Source: Cryptomeria japonica
Lineage: Eukaryota > Streptophyta > Pinopsida > Cupressales > Cupressaceae
NCBI RefSeq assembly: GCF_030272615.1
Contig: NC_081410.1
Span: forward strand, 504,920,942 to 504,984,941
DNA: 64,000 nt
Direction: 5' to 3'
Position 1 is the first letter of the stretch, and each line of letters opens with the position of its first letter. This document shows positions 11,624 through 24,132 of the stretch, one piece after another. Below the pieces are notes generated by a model that was not told the origin of the DNA, made no database searches, and saw only the letters and a program-made list of their open reading frames with translations. The translations under genes and the position numbers were made by a program.

Positions 11624-13341
11624 CTAACATGGGATACATGAAACGTCTGAGTGTTCCTCATGGTGTATCCGACACCACTTCGGTAGCAGCAACTCTTGTA
11701 TCTTCATAGTATTTCCTAATAAGCACATTCCTTGTTGTACTGCTGTAATGAACTCTTTCACCCGCCCTCTATATGCGGTCTTGTCGATTTGAGATGGTTG
11801 AAGTGGGGTTGGTGCAAAAAAAGTAAGAATCTCATTGACTCTGTAAACCCCTGGGCTTATCTCAGCAAATGCCACTTCATTAAGAGCACCATAATCTGTG
11901 ACCAATTTCTTCAATTTAGGCTCACTATCAATTCGGATCTGGTTGCTCACCCCTTTCCAAGGAAGCCATAAATACATAAAACAAGTTGAGAAATATCCTC
12001 CCAATGTCTTGGACCAATCTCTATTGAGAAGCATCCCATATACTTCTGGAATATCCACCACTTGAATGTCAATATAACGAGATATTCGAGGATCAGTGCC
12101 TAACTGGATATATACATCTTTCAATTCTCCAATGACATTAACCTCTGTTTTGTCTAATTGTACTACCTTACTATTTGCACGTACTGGTTGAAGTCTAAGT
12201 TGTTGGCATATAGAGTAAGGCATCATGTTTCCTGAAGCTCCTGAGTCCACCAAACAGTTATGTAAATTCTTCCCACATATCTTCAAACTTAGTAAAAATG
12301 GTGGATTTTCTATTGCATTATTACTAATGTTAGCGTTAACTTCATTAAAATCTGCCAACTTAACCTCATTACTCTATGATTCTAACATCTCCAACTTCCT
12401 AAAGAGAGCCTTCTTCTGTTCGGGGCAATATCTCAATACTTCCATTAAGGACATAGTAGTGGCAGTCCTTTCCATCTCTTTAGTAACATCAAATGATCCT
12501 TTCAGAACATAATCTTGCCCCTGAACTTGCTTAGGGCGTGCTCCTTGGAAAGCTTGAGGTGGACGAGGATTGTTGCTCGCATTAGCATCCAGAGGTACAA
12601 ACCTGCCCGTCGAGGGAGGTGGCTCTGTTAACGGAGCCTTGCCTTGACTTCTAAGATTATAATTGTTCCTGGTCTGAAAGGCCTGAGCATCGTATACGCA
12701 TGGTTCACCATCAACCTGAAACTCTTTACACAAGAAAGTATCAACCAGCATGGCAGTATTAACCTTATCTGGTTCATCATTGGAACAATCTTTGGGCTGA
12801 GAGTCAACTTGAGCAATTCTTATGATTTTCTCGAACTGTGCACAATTAACCTCGGAATGGGAAGCCATGTCATGCAACTTGCACCAATTTGTTAGTAGAT
12901 TCATATCAGCAAGGTTAACACTTTGTGTGTGGTTTGGGTTATCCCATGCATCCGGGCGGTCATGGTTCACCCCACCGTTATTTGGACCCATATTCCATTG
13001 TCTATTATAAGGTTTATTATTGTACCTTTGATTTTGGTTCTGGTTATTGTAGTTTCACTGATTATTATATGATTGAGATTGATTATACCCTCTTGGTGGA
13101 TTCATCTTTAGCTGGCTCAAGTCTAAAGTAACTTGCAAGATCATTTTCTTCAAGGTCTCTACTTCAGCAGATATATGGGATCCTTGATTCTCAGGTGTTG
13201 TAGTTGAAAGTTGGTTTGTCGAATGCATATTGTCAAATTGCTGATTTCCGGCTTGCGGCTAACCAACGTACTGCATTTGAGTGGGAATGTTATTGGTACC
13301 ATTTTGCCAAGTCGATGCTTGAGCTGGGAATGTTGACTTAC
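11624..13341 (-). pseudogene. Gypsy gag C-terminus and aspartic protease
   Basis: A single frame continues leftward from a frameshift near 13340. The first part is Asn/Gln-rich (many NNQ and NYNNQNQN-type runs) with a CKLHDMASHSEVNC stretch resembling a degenerate gag zinc motif. Then comes a retroviral-type protease with CLVDSGASGNMM (catalytic DSG), a VIGEL strand and YGMLLNRDWSKTLGG near its end. Stops fall at about 13262, 13059, 12374 and 11624. The protease would process the polyprotein. The frame runs on into the aRH block, so gag, protease and aRH were once one long ORF. Confidence 0.8.
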
Positions 13342-14382
13342 CTATGGTTGGGGTGCATAAATTGGCACGGGGTTCATTGTTGGAGCACCGACAGGTAGAG
13401 ACGAGGGTATACCTGGGAGTTGATTGTAATTTCCTTGATTCACCCTTGTGGGTAAATTATATCCGATCCCTCCTGGGGTTTGATTCAACTCCTGGTTCAT
13501 GCTAATTGCTAATGTGAAGACTTTTGCTAAGGTATCCCTTTGATCTTGAGGAACACTCTTTTTAATGAACATAGCAGTCCAAGGGTCAATAGCTCTCAGA
13601 TATGAGTCGATAGCTACGTTAGGTGCTACCTGGTAAGGGGCTTGTAGCCTCTTGAATGCCCTTTGGAAGTTAGTATTAAAGGTCGTTAATGGCTCATTTG
13701 GCAATTTCTTAAGAGAAGCAAACTGATGGTATAATGATCCGAGGTCTACGTACACTCGGAATTGATCAATGAAGGCCTTCTCCAAAAGATCCCAACCTAT
13801 GATGGAGTTTGTAGGTAGGGTTAAGTACCAATTGTATTCATTCTCCCCAAGTGAATATGGGAAGAGTCTACATACTACATCTTGGTGTTCAATATGATTA
13901 CGAACAACCACATCTTTGAATACTTCAATAAGTTCATCAGCCTTTCGTCCGCCTAGATAGTAAAATTTGCTGCAAAATTTGTTAGGGTTTCTAGGTAGGT
14001 CATGTATACCCCCTGGTATGGTTCCTAGTGGTGTAGTGTCTTGGTTGAAGTAAGCCATCAAAGGTAATAATGGTGAATGTTGAGTTACAAAAGGTGCAGC
14101 GATAAGCTGAGGACCAGGGATCACTTGGTCTCTTACGTTGGGTATGGATGATTGTACTAGTGAGGATGTTGAGGGTTGTTTCTTAGCTTTTTTCTTCTTC
14201 CTCCTAGTGGCAGGTCCTAATTCACCTAAGTCAGACAGTGAAGAACCACTCCTCACGACTTGGTGGAATCTCTCAGGAGAAAAAGATGATATACGATCCA
14301 GCTTAGTACCTCAATTACTTGGAAATACCAAATGCGGTTTACCTACGAGGGGTTTAGTCTATGGCCCTCCTTCTAGTGCCAT
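13342..14382 (-). pseudogene. Gypsy gag (capsid) protein, broken
   Basis: The likely start is the ATG at 14382, in frame with the long open stretch from 14256. Two stops lie between them. After a basic KKKKAKK region comes a Retrotrans_gag-type capsid: FCSKFYYLGGRKADE, then YSLGENEYNWYLTLP, then WDLLEKAFIDQF and LTTFNTNFQRAFKRL, the pattern found in plant gypsy gag. Past 13342 the coding trace moves to another frame. The 5' neighbour is a 1-kb spacer and an accessory ORF on the same strand. Confidence 0.82.
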
Positions 14383-15412
14383 TTTCTGTTGACGCGCGTT
14401 TTGACACACCCACCAACAGTCAAGTAGTTTATGCAAACACTCACCACCTCTCCTGAAAAGTAACAGGTTCGGAAGAACTCACTACCCCAACGTCTCTGTA
14501 GTCGGGTGTCGACAATGATGGATAACTCAATGGCTGATGTGGTTATACCTGTAAAGGGGCCTGCTAGTTAGAACTAAATCTCGCTGGTTTACGAACAATT
14601 GCACTTCCTTTTTTTTTATATTTTATGACTTAAGACTCTCTGGGGAAATAAAATGTGAAGCGTAAGGGAAACAAGAAAATAACAATAAAGATCAATACAA
14701 TGACAACTCAATAAACTATTCAATTAGTTTCCTACAATTTGAGCAATTATCAGATATTATCCAAGTTAGCATTCAACAACGGACTTCCATAAAACCTGCA
14801 AAATCATCAATTTCACAAATCTATGGACATAGAATCATCAACAATATGGCCTATCACAGTAATTCCCATACACCACTGACATGCACAATATGGTTCATAT
14901 CATAATAGACACGTTGCTAACTCAAAATAATAGACGTTACCAATTACACTGAACAATTTGGTAGAATATAAATGTAAATCAGGCAATCTACAAGCTGCTT
15001 TTCATATTAATCTCCATGAATGTATAGCAAAAATAACTCAAACTTCTTAACAATCTGCAAAAATCTCTAAAAATCTCTAAGTGGGCCACAAATCATCAAT
15101 TTGGGGACCCTTACAAATGAATTCAACTTCTCAATTTATAGAAGTTTTTCACCCTATTATTTAGGAAATAACTCTACCCTAAATTAAGAACTAAAATTAG
15201 GAGTTGCAGTTAACTTGCAAGTTTCTGCCTGGACACTCCACTTAACAACTACGAAGCAGACGCTGCATGAGCATTACGAAGACCATGCTTGGTGAGCCAC
15301 ATTTTCGTAACCATGCAGGTTTTTCAAAATTGGAACTTTGAGTAAGAAGAGCAGTTTTAAAATAAAGAAAAAGCTTTGCTATCTTTAGCAATTGTGTGCC
15401 TAGCTTTTTTTT
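14383..15412 (-). other. Gypsy leader spacer between accessory ORF and gag
   Basis: No gene is visible. AT-rich, non-coding, flanked on both sides by minus-strand frames of the same apparent element. No primer site or LTR boundary was found here. Confidence 0.45.
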
Positions 15413-17851
15413 TTATTTCTTGGTAAATGCCTTATAATTTTCAATTATGCATGCAACTGCTTGGACTGGTAGATTGGCTACATGCTTAATTCTAAATTTA
15501 TACTTCTTCAAAGTCTCCTCTGCATGTACTCCTTGTTCCTCTAACTCCTTTACCGTATCCACCACCTCCTGACACTGAGTAATCAGTTGTGTGTATCTAT
15601 CCATAAGGGCAACATCGAACTGGGCAGCAAGTCCTAAGTTTTGTGCCTCATATGCATCCCATTGATTCAAAACTTGTTGTTGGTCCATTATTCCAGTATC
15701 AGCCATTCCGAGGCCAAAAGGCCCTAGTATATTTGTTACAAAATCTTCATATGACAAAATCTCTCTGAGAAGAGGGTCCTGAATATTAGTCATCTCCTTG
15801 ACATACTGCTGATACATCTCTACCTTCAACTCCAAAATGTATATGTAGGACTGTAAATTCTCACAACTATCTCCTCCTAAGAGGTCTTCTTTTATTATCA
15901 GCTCTTCTCCTAACCGTAGTATCCTTTTCAAAATTTGGAGCTATTTATTAAAGGTGTTCTCCTTCCATTCCCAGTGTGTGGAACAGGTTGCCAAAGCTCC
16001 ACCTGCCTGTACCGCTTTATGGTATATTTCCATCGTGTCCTGTAGAAACAACCTAATTTTGGCTGCATTCATTTGAGTCCAAGACTTAACGGCCGCAACT
16101 ACTCATCTCACCTCCAATAGTGCCTTTACATCTCCTTCTGGCAAGGATGAGGTTGAAGGTAGGTCATCTGTCCTACAGGAGTCCAAAGGTTTGCACATTT
16201 CTACCAAAAGATGTTTATATTGCCCAAGTTGCGCTTTAAGTTCTACATTTGAACTGTGCTCCTTTTCCACGTGCCCTCTGACAACGCTTGTGGCTAGTTC
16301 CAAGGTATCTAACTCTCCCCACTTGGTCTGCTTACCTAGATTTACCTATGATACTTGGTATTTGGGAGAAGCTTGTCTCTCGGCCTGTGATGGAACCGCC
16401 ACAACTGCAATCACTTCACTGGAACTAGTTGTTGACAAGTGGTGAACCATCTTCAACTTCTTAATCTTTGGTGGTTCCTCGGTGATTGTTTGTTGTAGAG
16501 TAACCTTGGGAAGCTCTACTTTTCTCTTTTTCTTTTCAAAGGTAAAATCCAACCATTCTAGTATATCTTCAGCTTTATCACCTTGATGTGATACAATCTC
16601 AGCAGTTATAACATGCACCTCTACCTGCTCCTCTACCTGCTCCTCTGCTTCATCTCCCGTTTGGCCAGGAACCTAGAATGATGAAATTTGGTGGGCTAAG
16701 TTAGCTTGGAGAGCTTCTTGTTTGTGTAACTCTCCTAGCTTACCACTAACTTCCTCATTGAATGCCATTTCTTCATTCCCTAGGTCCATCTCTGTTTGCC
16801 CGACTTCTATATCCTTAAGCAAGTCTTCTTGGTTTTGAGGAGTTAGAATCAACCTTTCATTCAGGATATCCTTTGCTTCACCTCCTTCTTGTTCACTACC
16901 TAGAGGCTGTTGTTGGTTGAGATCTTCTTCCTCTTGGTTAGAGTCAGACTCGACGTTTCTAATTTTCACTTTCTCAGTAGTGGATGTAAAACCTTGCACT
17001 TTGGGCTGCTTTGTGGATACATTAACAAATGGTGATGCGGGAGCAGTGGTGCCCGAAGCACTTGTTGTACCTATGGAAGGTGGTTGAGCAGGTACCTCCT
17101 TGGTGGCTTCTAGGTTCTCTTCCTGTTCTTGAGTATCCTCTCCTCCAGTGTGGCCTATAACAGTCCTTGGTGGGAGAACTCTAGCAAGTGGAATGACGCC
17201 TAGCCCATCGGTGACCCCTAGGTCTGCAACCTTCTTCAGAAGTTCAGACTCCTTCATCTTTTCTTAGAGTTTCTTTAGCAAGTCCTCGGTGCTTTCTTGG
17301 GGCTTGTCTTCCTCTCCTGGGTCAGTGGAGGTATTTTGTATTGAAGCCGACCTTGTTTTTCGGGCATACTCTTTATGGCCTCTTGACTGCGGCACCCCTG
17401 AGGTGAATTCCTTTTGTTTTGTTTTTGATGCACTAGGTCTGACCCTTTGGCTTAACCATTGCTTAGTCCTATTGATGACTACTTGGGAGACCTTCTCCAT
17501 ATCTGTATCTTCGCTTGCAGACCATTTCACTAGGGAGAGGGGCCTCTTGTCTATTCCTGATTCTTTATAAATTGTATCGAGTAACTCTCCATCATCCCTC
17601 AGGTCTTTAGGGAGGTTAGTCTCGATACCAAAGTCTCTAACCTGCAACACATACAACCTGTTATAATTCTTCTCCCTGACTTCAAAACTGTCCTGCAAGT
17701 TGGCCCAAAAGTCTTCCAAGCTGGACCTATGCCCCTCGTATGCCTTAGGCATATCTTTCTTAAGTTTCCTGTAGGGATCATAAAATTCCCTAGTATGATT
17801 ATATTCTTTCAGGTTCAAATCTTGAAGCTCTTGCTCGGCCAATTTTGCCAC
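15413..17851 (-). pseudogene. Unrecognised accessory ORF, second block (helical, acidic linker)
   Basis: One frame of about 813 codons with five in-frame stops (17264, 16673, 16346, 16103 and near 15943) and no frameshift. I do not recognise a family. It begins with charged helical sequence, passes through a long acidic and Pro/Thr/Gln-rich linker (EEEDLNQQQPLGSEQEGGE) and a basic patch (FEKKKRKVEL), and ends in a predicted helical C-terminus (LEELEEQGVH-like heptads around 15500). It lies upstream of gag on the same strand, as extra ORFs do in Ogre/Tat elements. The sequence just before it reads ATATAG then GTGGCA, so it could be a downstream exon joined in phase to the block ending at 22462. 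Confidence 0.6.
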
Positions 17852-20800
17852 CTATATTTTAGAACAGACGAAGTATTTAATGCCCACCAAAATACCCCAG
17901 AGAAATATAGCTAAAAATACTCAAATTTAAATTTTTTTTTAAACAATACAACACATAAAATCACTTAAGAAATGGAGCAAGCACACAACAACATTTAAGT
18001 GTTATGAACATAGAATAATTCACTCAAGCTATTCAAATAATTACGCAAGCGGAATACAATAAATCATTACTACTAACTCCCTAGGGTATCTCAACGCCAT
18101 TACTTAATCTACCTACATAAGCAATAAGCATTTACTTTCTTCCAGATCAATACCTCATAATCTTAATCATTATACACACATAGGTGCAACATAGAAATAC
18201 CTAACACCCATGATATGCAGCCTACCTAATCTTTCATTTAATATTAGATTCTATCTTTTAACGCATAGCTATTTCCTTTGTCACTTAGATTCGTTTTATA
18301 CACCAAGTCCAAATATTCCTATTACCATTAACCAACCTTCGACTATTAACATCACCATTCACATACCAAGATTAACCCTTACATTGCATTAGCACCATTT
18401 CCATTTACAATTAACTTCTACATAGTCATTTATAATTCTATGCTCCTAGCATACTTATTACTTCATCATGATTCCAAAAGTACATAATGCAATACTCACA
18501 AAGTCTCCTTGAAAATTTAACCCATAGCTCGTTTAATAATCATAAAATCTCTTGCACTATATCAATTAACCAACAATCATCTCATTACAAATCAAGTAAC
18601 TACATGAATTCATCTCAACACAAACTATTATACAATATCCTAATTCCATAACCACTAATAGCATCCATCAAATGGAGATATAACCTTAAGCCATAACACA
18701 TGATACATTATAATTCTTTTCTAAAAGACAAGCATTCATTTAATCGTCTTCCCATACACTTACTAGTAATTTCCATTAATAAGATTAGCAATTCATTCAC
18801 TAAGAACATCCATACAATATTTCATAAGGAACCTTCAATTACATCCCAAATATTATAGGATTTCAATTCAATCATTAGATCACTGTCTACGGAGTATGAT
18901 AATATTATTTCAAACTATTTAATCACAACTCATAAACATGTCCTAAAATATCTTCCAACATTACTCAAACTCATACATCCTATCAAGACATAACATTTCT
19001 TCTACTTAAATCATTAGTTAAAGACATCATTTCAGATCTAATACCATTGTCATAACATTTACCCGATTTAATTTTAACATGGCTCATCAAGAATATAAAA
19101 TACATCATTTCATTTTAAACAACAATACTTATCCACACCTCATGCATCCATTTCATTTAATATAAATATGTTACAATACAACTCAAGTTCATCATTACAA
19201 TCACATACCATAACCAAAAGCTATCACTATAACTAGAACAACATAATCATTTCTCATAAGCATGGTTTTTTTTACAACCATTACATAAGAATTTCATTAC
19301 ATAAATCACATCATCATTTACATTCTTGCTGCAATTATTATCCATGAATAATCTAAAGAAGCATCCTTATCCACGCAAGAAGAATCAAAAGATAGGAACA
19401 TCCCAATGGTTTAAAAGCACCAACCACCCAACCATGTGGAACCAAAGGAACCACCCCCCGTGCTAGGAGATGACACAAGGTCCCAACACACACTTTACAT
19501 CTAGGCTGACACTCAAAACCAAAGAGACTAACTAACAAGGACTCTCAAGCAATAACTCACACAGAGCCACAAGAATAAACTCCCAGAGGCATAAAACTCA
19601 TTAGGACATAAATGCATCCAATAAGAATAATCATAAATCATAAAGGGGGAACACATGTAGGAGTGGAGTGTCATCACATGCCATCCTCATAACATAATAA
19701 CACAAGGCACTAGCCTGATGGACATGTGGAGCCATCTCAACCTATGAGAGACCAAGGGAGATTAGCTTACTATCTTCACGATCTGCTCATGCTTATCCTA
19801 AAACATCCTCCCTAGGACATAAGTCATGAGGCTCAAAACTATTCATTATCTTGTTTAAGTGAGTTATATTTTTCCCATCCCAATTAATTTATTATCAATG
19901 TTATCACTTGCTTACAAATCATGGAAAACTCCAATGTGCCCTGGTGGTCTAGACTTCATGCATCCTTACAAGGAACCTCATTCCAGTCTATCTCTCATGA
20001 CCCCGGTCATCACAAGGAAGCCCACTCCTCCTAACATGGCCCAACAACACATCACAAGAGGCTCTACCAATATAAATACAATAATATTCAATGCAGCCAA
20101 TAACTTCCACACATACTCTCACGACATATGCAAGGCTACAACAACATCAATATAACAAAATGAGCCTCTTGGCTAGCAATCAACAAAGGCATATAAAGCC
20201 ATTAAATTTGCTCTCATTAATGAAAGTAAAACCACAACAAGACCACCTCACTTGCTGCCCCAAAACAACAACACTTCCAACTCACCAGCCATAGCACATC
20301 AATGTGGATGAAAGCACAATTCTTTCCCCAATAACATAGGAAGGTAAATATGCTTGAAACCAACAAAATACATCAAATAAAATCAGATATAAAACTATAA
20401 ATCATCAACACCCTCAACAATGCCTCTGGTGCAAAAATTAATCTGTAAAGTACCACAAAATCAAGCAACTAGCAAATGAAGGCCTATTTATCAAAAATAA
20501 AAAAACAAAACAAAACCAAGCAAAACCATGCTCCAATCAAAATATTTCAAAAATATTATATTCCATACCTACCTTCCCAAATTTCAAGAAAATAAAATAT
20601 ATTTTCTACCTACCAGAAACTTCCAGCCAATCAATTCCAAGGGTAGGTAAAATAAATTAAACCATTGACCTGGGGTGAAAATAACTTTTAAATAAAAGAA
20701 TACAAATTACCCCCTTTTAAATTAATTAATGGGTAAAATAATATTACCCAATAAATAAAATTCACTTCAACATTAAATAAATAATACACACTTGAAGGTC

Positions 20801-22461
20801 AATATTAAATCAAAACTCCATGCATGACACAGACTCAGAAAGACAAACCCAAAAATATAAATATTTCCCACAAACTATAGAATAAAACCTTACAACAAAT
20901 TTATGCCTTCATATATTTCTTTCTTCACTATACAAATGTTAGATTCATTTCCCCAAGCTCACACATTCAATCTACAGACACGGAGCATACAGGAAAACTG
21001 TAAAATAAAATATAAAAAAGTAGAATACATCTCCAACCTGAGAAAACCAAAACCAAGAAGAAAACTTGCTGGAGAAAATTTTCTAAGAAGAATCAACCCA
21101 CAAAAAATTCACGAAAAAGAAAATAAAAAGACAAACATTAACCAAAAACCCTAGCCTCAATCTCAGCCAATCAAAATATTCCAATCTATAATATATTTTA
21201 CCAACCCCACCATATAATATAATTTTACCCCCCTTTTTAAATTCAACCAATAAGAGAAGAGGGTAGGTAAGGTAAATATAAATCATGTTTTTTTTACAAT
21301 TTGGTGGGAATGTTTTATCGTTTTATTATTTATACAACCCACTTAATATAAAAGTCAAACTAATAAATAAAATATGAGCCACAATTAAATAAATTAAATG
21401 GGGAAATTAAATTAAATAAACCAAAGGCTCATAAATGAATTAATGAACTAGATAAACATTAAAAGCCAAATAAATATTAAACCATAGGCGATTAAATAAA
21501 TAAATACCAATAAAGGTCAAATCACAAATAAATATAAAACACATCATAAGCTAAACAATAAAAATTAAATAAATATTAAATCATCATTAAAATAAATAAA
21601 CATTTAAATATCAAATAATCAAATAACCAAAAAGGAAAGAATCCAATAAATTAAATTAAACATTAGATAACCAAATAATCAAATCGCTATTAATCAAAAA
21701 TTTTAAAATAAACATCATTAATTATTTAATCTCGCATCAATAATCAAATAGTCAATCTCAACATAAAAGGAATAATCAGCCAATACTAACATACTCACAA
21801 CACAGAAGAAACCTAGCTTACTAACTATCATGACGACTTGCGCCAAGACACTGACGACTCACAGTGAACAACTTAGACCTAGAGTATGTGAGGGGAAATT
21901 GTGCCAACTCCGAACCACATACCATTGGGATTTAAAGACACACTCAGACCTGTGGAGGTAGGTGGAGTCGATGCCTGGTACCTGCAAATTCTGCATCCAC
22001 AAAGCAACGATACGACATATGCATATATATATATTATAACAGACAAGGGTTAGAGAATTGCAACGACACATCCTGCTCGCAATGAGTGATGTGGAATTGT
22101 CTCTATCCCGAAGACAGTCATACAACAATCAAACACACCATAAGATCAACTCATCATAGATAATCATTAAATATGGTTAGTACATAAAAACATCATCAAG
22201 TGCATGATTAGTATAATTCACAATTATAGTAAGGCATGTAAATTCCATCAACAATTATGCTCATCAAATCACATGATCAATATAATATTTCGATAGTCAA
22301 TCACATAATAAGCATATAGTGTCTAATAAATCATGTGATCATTAATGATAGTATCAAAATCCTATAAATCATCTAAAATAGTCTATGCCCAATAATTCCT
22401 ATCATGCATGAATTAAAAGTCAACTCTAGTCAAAACAAGTCAAGTCAAGGGTGGACACTAC
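17852..22461 (-). other. 4.6-kb AT-rich non-coding stretch (possible intron or insertion)
   Basis: No gene or retroelement domain is visible on either strand. On the minus strand it opens with GTAGTG and closes with ATATAG, exactly between two frames that would join in phase zero. Long A/T-rich runs, a (TA)n patch near 22025 and two similar ACCCCC/TTTTAAATT blocks (about 20710 and 21226) are present. It could equally be an inserted non-coding element, but I found no terminal repeats that would show this. Confidence 0.4.
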
Positions 22462-23634
22462 AAAGTACCCAATGGACATCGAGAAGTCAATACCTATTTT
22501 ATATTTAGAAGATAGCAGTGATTGGAGACCAAGAAGTTGTCTCACATATTCCAGCAGGATTACCCTATCGTTGCAATAACGAGGCAATAGCATTGGATTC
22601 CCTATGAATCCACTAACTCTAATGTAAGTGTAACGTGGGTTTTGGATGAACCAACACGCCCACTCCCGGATAATAGCCATGGCTTCTGGGCTTATCCGAT
22701 ATCTTGCATCTCCAGTCAACTTAATGATTATAGGGAAGATGAAGGCATCATTAACCCTCTTAAAGTGTATCTTTGCATTTGTTAGAGTGAGCTGGGAATA
22801 ATATTCCCATATCTTCTTTTGTCCCTCCTTCTCTCCTAGTCGCCCTTCTACCTGTAGGCCTAGAAAATTTCTGGCTCTGGCAGCTACCCAAATGACATAG
22901 GATGTGAAAAAGAACTTCTGGGTGTGCTGCACCTCCTTCATCTACTTACAAATGTTATCCGAAAAGATTTGCAGCCAATCAAAGTATTGCTTTCCTACCA
23001 ATATGGTACTCATAAATTGGAACATCCAAGGGTGGAAATGCTTGCAGTCAGGCTTGCCGAAGGCCCTACTGAGCATGATAATCAAGGCCCTTTGAGGCTC
23101 TTTGAAGTCTGCCCTCAGGATCTCTGAAGCCTTGAGCCCTATTTTCCTCTCCTCTTCCAACCAGTTGGTATTCATGTGTCGTTTACTGGTTGACACCTTC
23201 TCGTTCCATGTTTTCAAGGCCTCTTCTTCTATTAGTAAGAATGCCTCTTCCCTAGTTGGGATTCCAAAGACGAACCCCAGCATATCCGGTGACAAGTCAA
23301 TAACAATCTTTCCATGTGCATCCATACACTTTCTTGTCCCTGGATTGTAGAATGGAGCGATGGTCATTATAAACTTTGGTGCTTGAAGCGACTGTGGGAA
23401 TACAGTAGCTTCCACAAGACCCAACCTCTTTATCCTTTGGTGGAGAGCATCTAGGATAGGTTTATCCAATTGGGTTCCAATATCCCCAATCTCTATGTGT
23501 CCCACTTCGGTGTCTGTGACCCATCTAATTTGATCGTCCAACTTCGAAACATGGACCTGTCCTTGATATTGGTACTTCATGGTGGCTGGAAGTCTGTCAA
23601 TTTCTTTACCTCTCTTATTGGCGGATGAGTCCAT
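22462..23634 (-). pseudogene. Unrecognised accessory ORF, first block
   Basis: A 391-codon frame from ATG 23634, open except for one stop at 22942. It has coding-like composition, with a globular region containing DLSPDMLGFVFGIPTREE, then FKEPQRALIIMLSRAFG and KHFHPWMFQFMSTILVG, and after the stop FFTSYVIWVAARARNF. This layout recalls large plant retroelement ORFs with a plant-mobile-domain-like N-terminus, but I cannot name the family. The frame runs on 11 codons past 22462 to a stop at 22426. It starts about 65 bp from the GC-rich repeats of LTR B. It may belong to the same minus-strand element as the gag at 14382. Confidence 0.55.
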
Positions 23635-23699
23635 CTAACCACTGTAACTTGTAGGCAAAACATAAATCTTAGTCCTCAATATTAAACATAATTCTTGAT

Positions 23700-24120
23700 C
23701 CACTTCGGGACTTCGGGGTCCCGGGGTAAGCAAAAAAGGAAAAGGGCTCGGAACTCCGGGGTTCCAGGCTCCAGATTTGGGACGATCTGGAACTCTAGGG
23801 TGGAATGGAAGGCAAAACCCAGAACTCTAGGGATCTGGGGTGGAATGGAACATGAAACTCGGAACTCCGGGGTTCCGGGGTGGAAGGCAGAAATGGAACA
23901 TGAAACCCGGAACTCCGGGGTGGAAGGCAGAGCGAAAACCCATAACTCTAGGGATCTGGGGTGGAAATCTACATGAAACTCAGAACTCTGGGGTTCCAGG
24001 GTTCCGGGGTGAAAGGTAGAGCGAAAACCTGGAACTCCGGGGATCCAAGGTTCCGGGGTGGAAGGCAGAGCGAAAACTCGGAACTCTGGGGATCCGGGGT
24101 GGAAAGCTAGGGCACACCCA
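23700..24120. repeat. GC-rich minisatellite
   Basis: Repeated GGAACTCCGGGGTTCCGGGG cores with GTGGAAGGCAGAGCGAAAAC spacers in a variable order. The cores are palindromic (GGAACTCCGG/CCGGGGTTCC). The block probably forms the left part of LTR B, because LTR A is cut by the window before the matching position. ORFs on either strand are Pro/Ser-rich repeat products. Confidence 0.7.
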
Positions 24121-24132
24121 AAAACAACAAAC

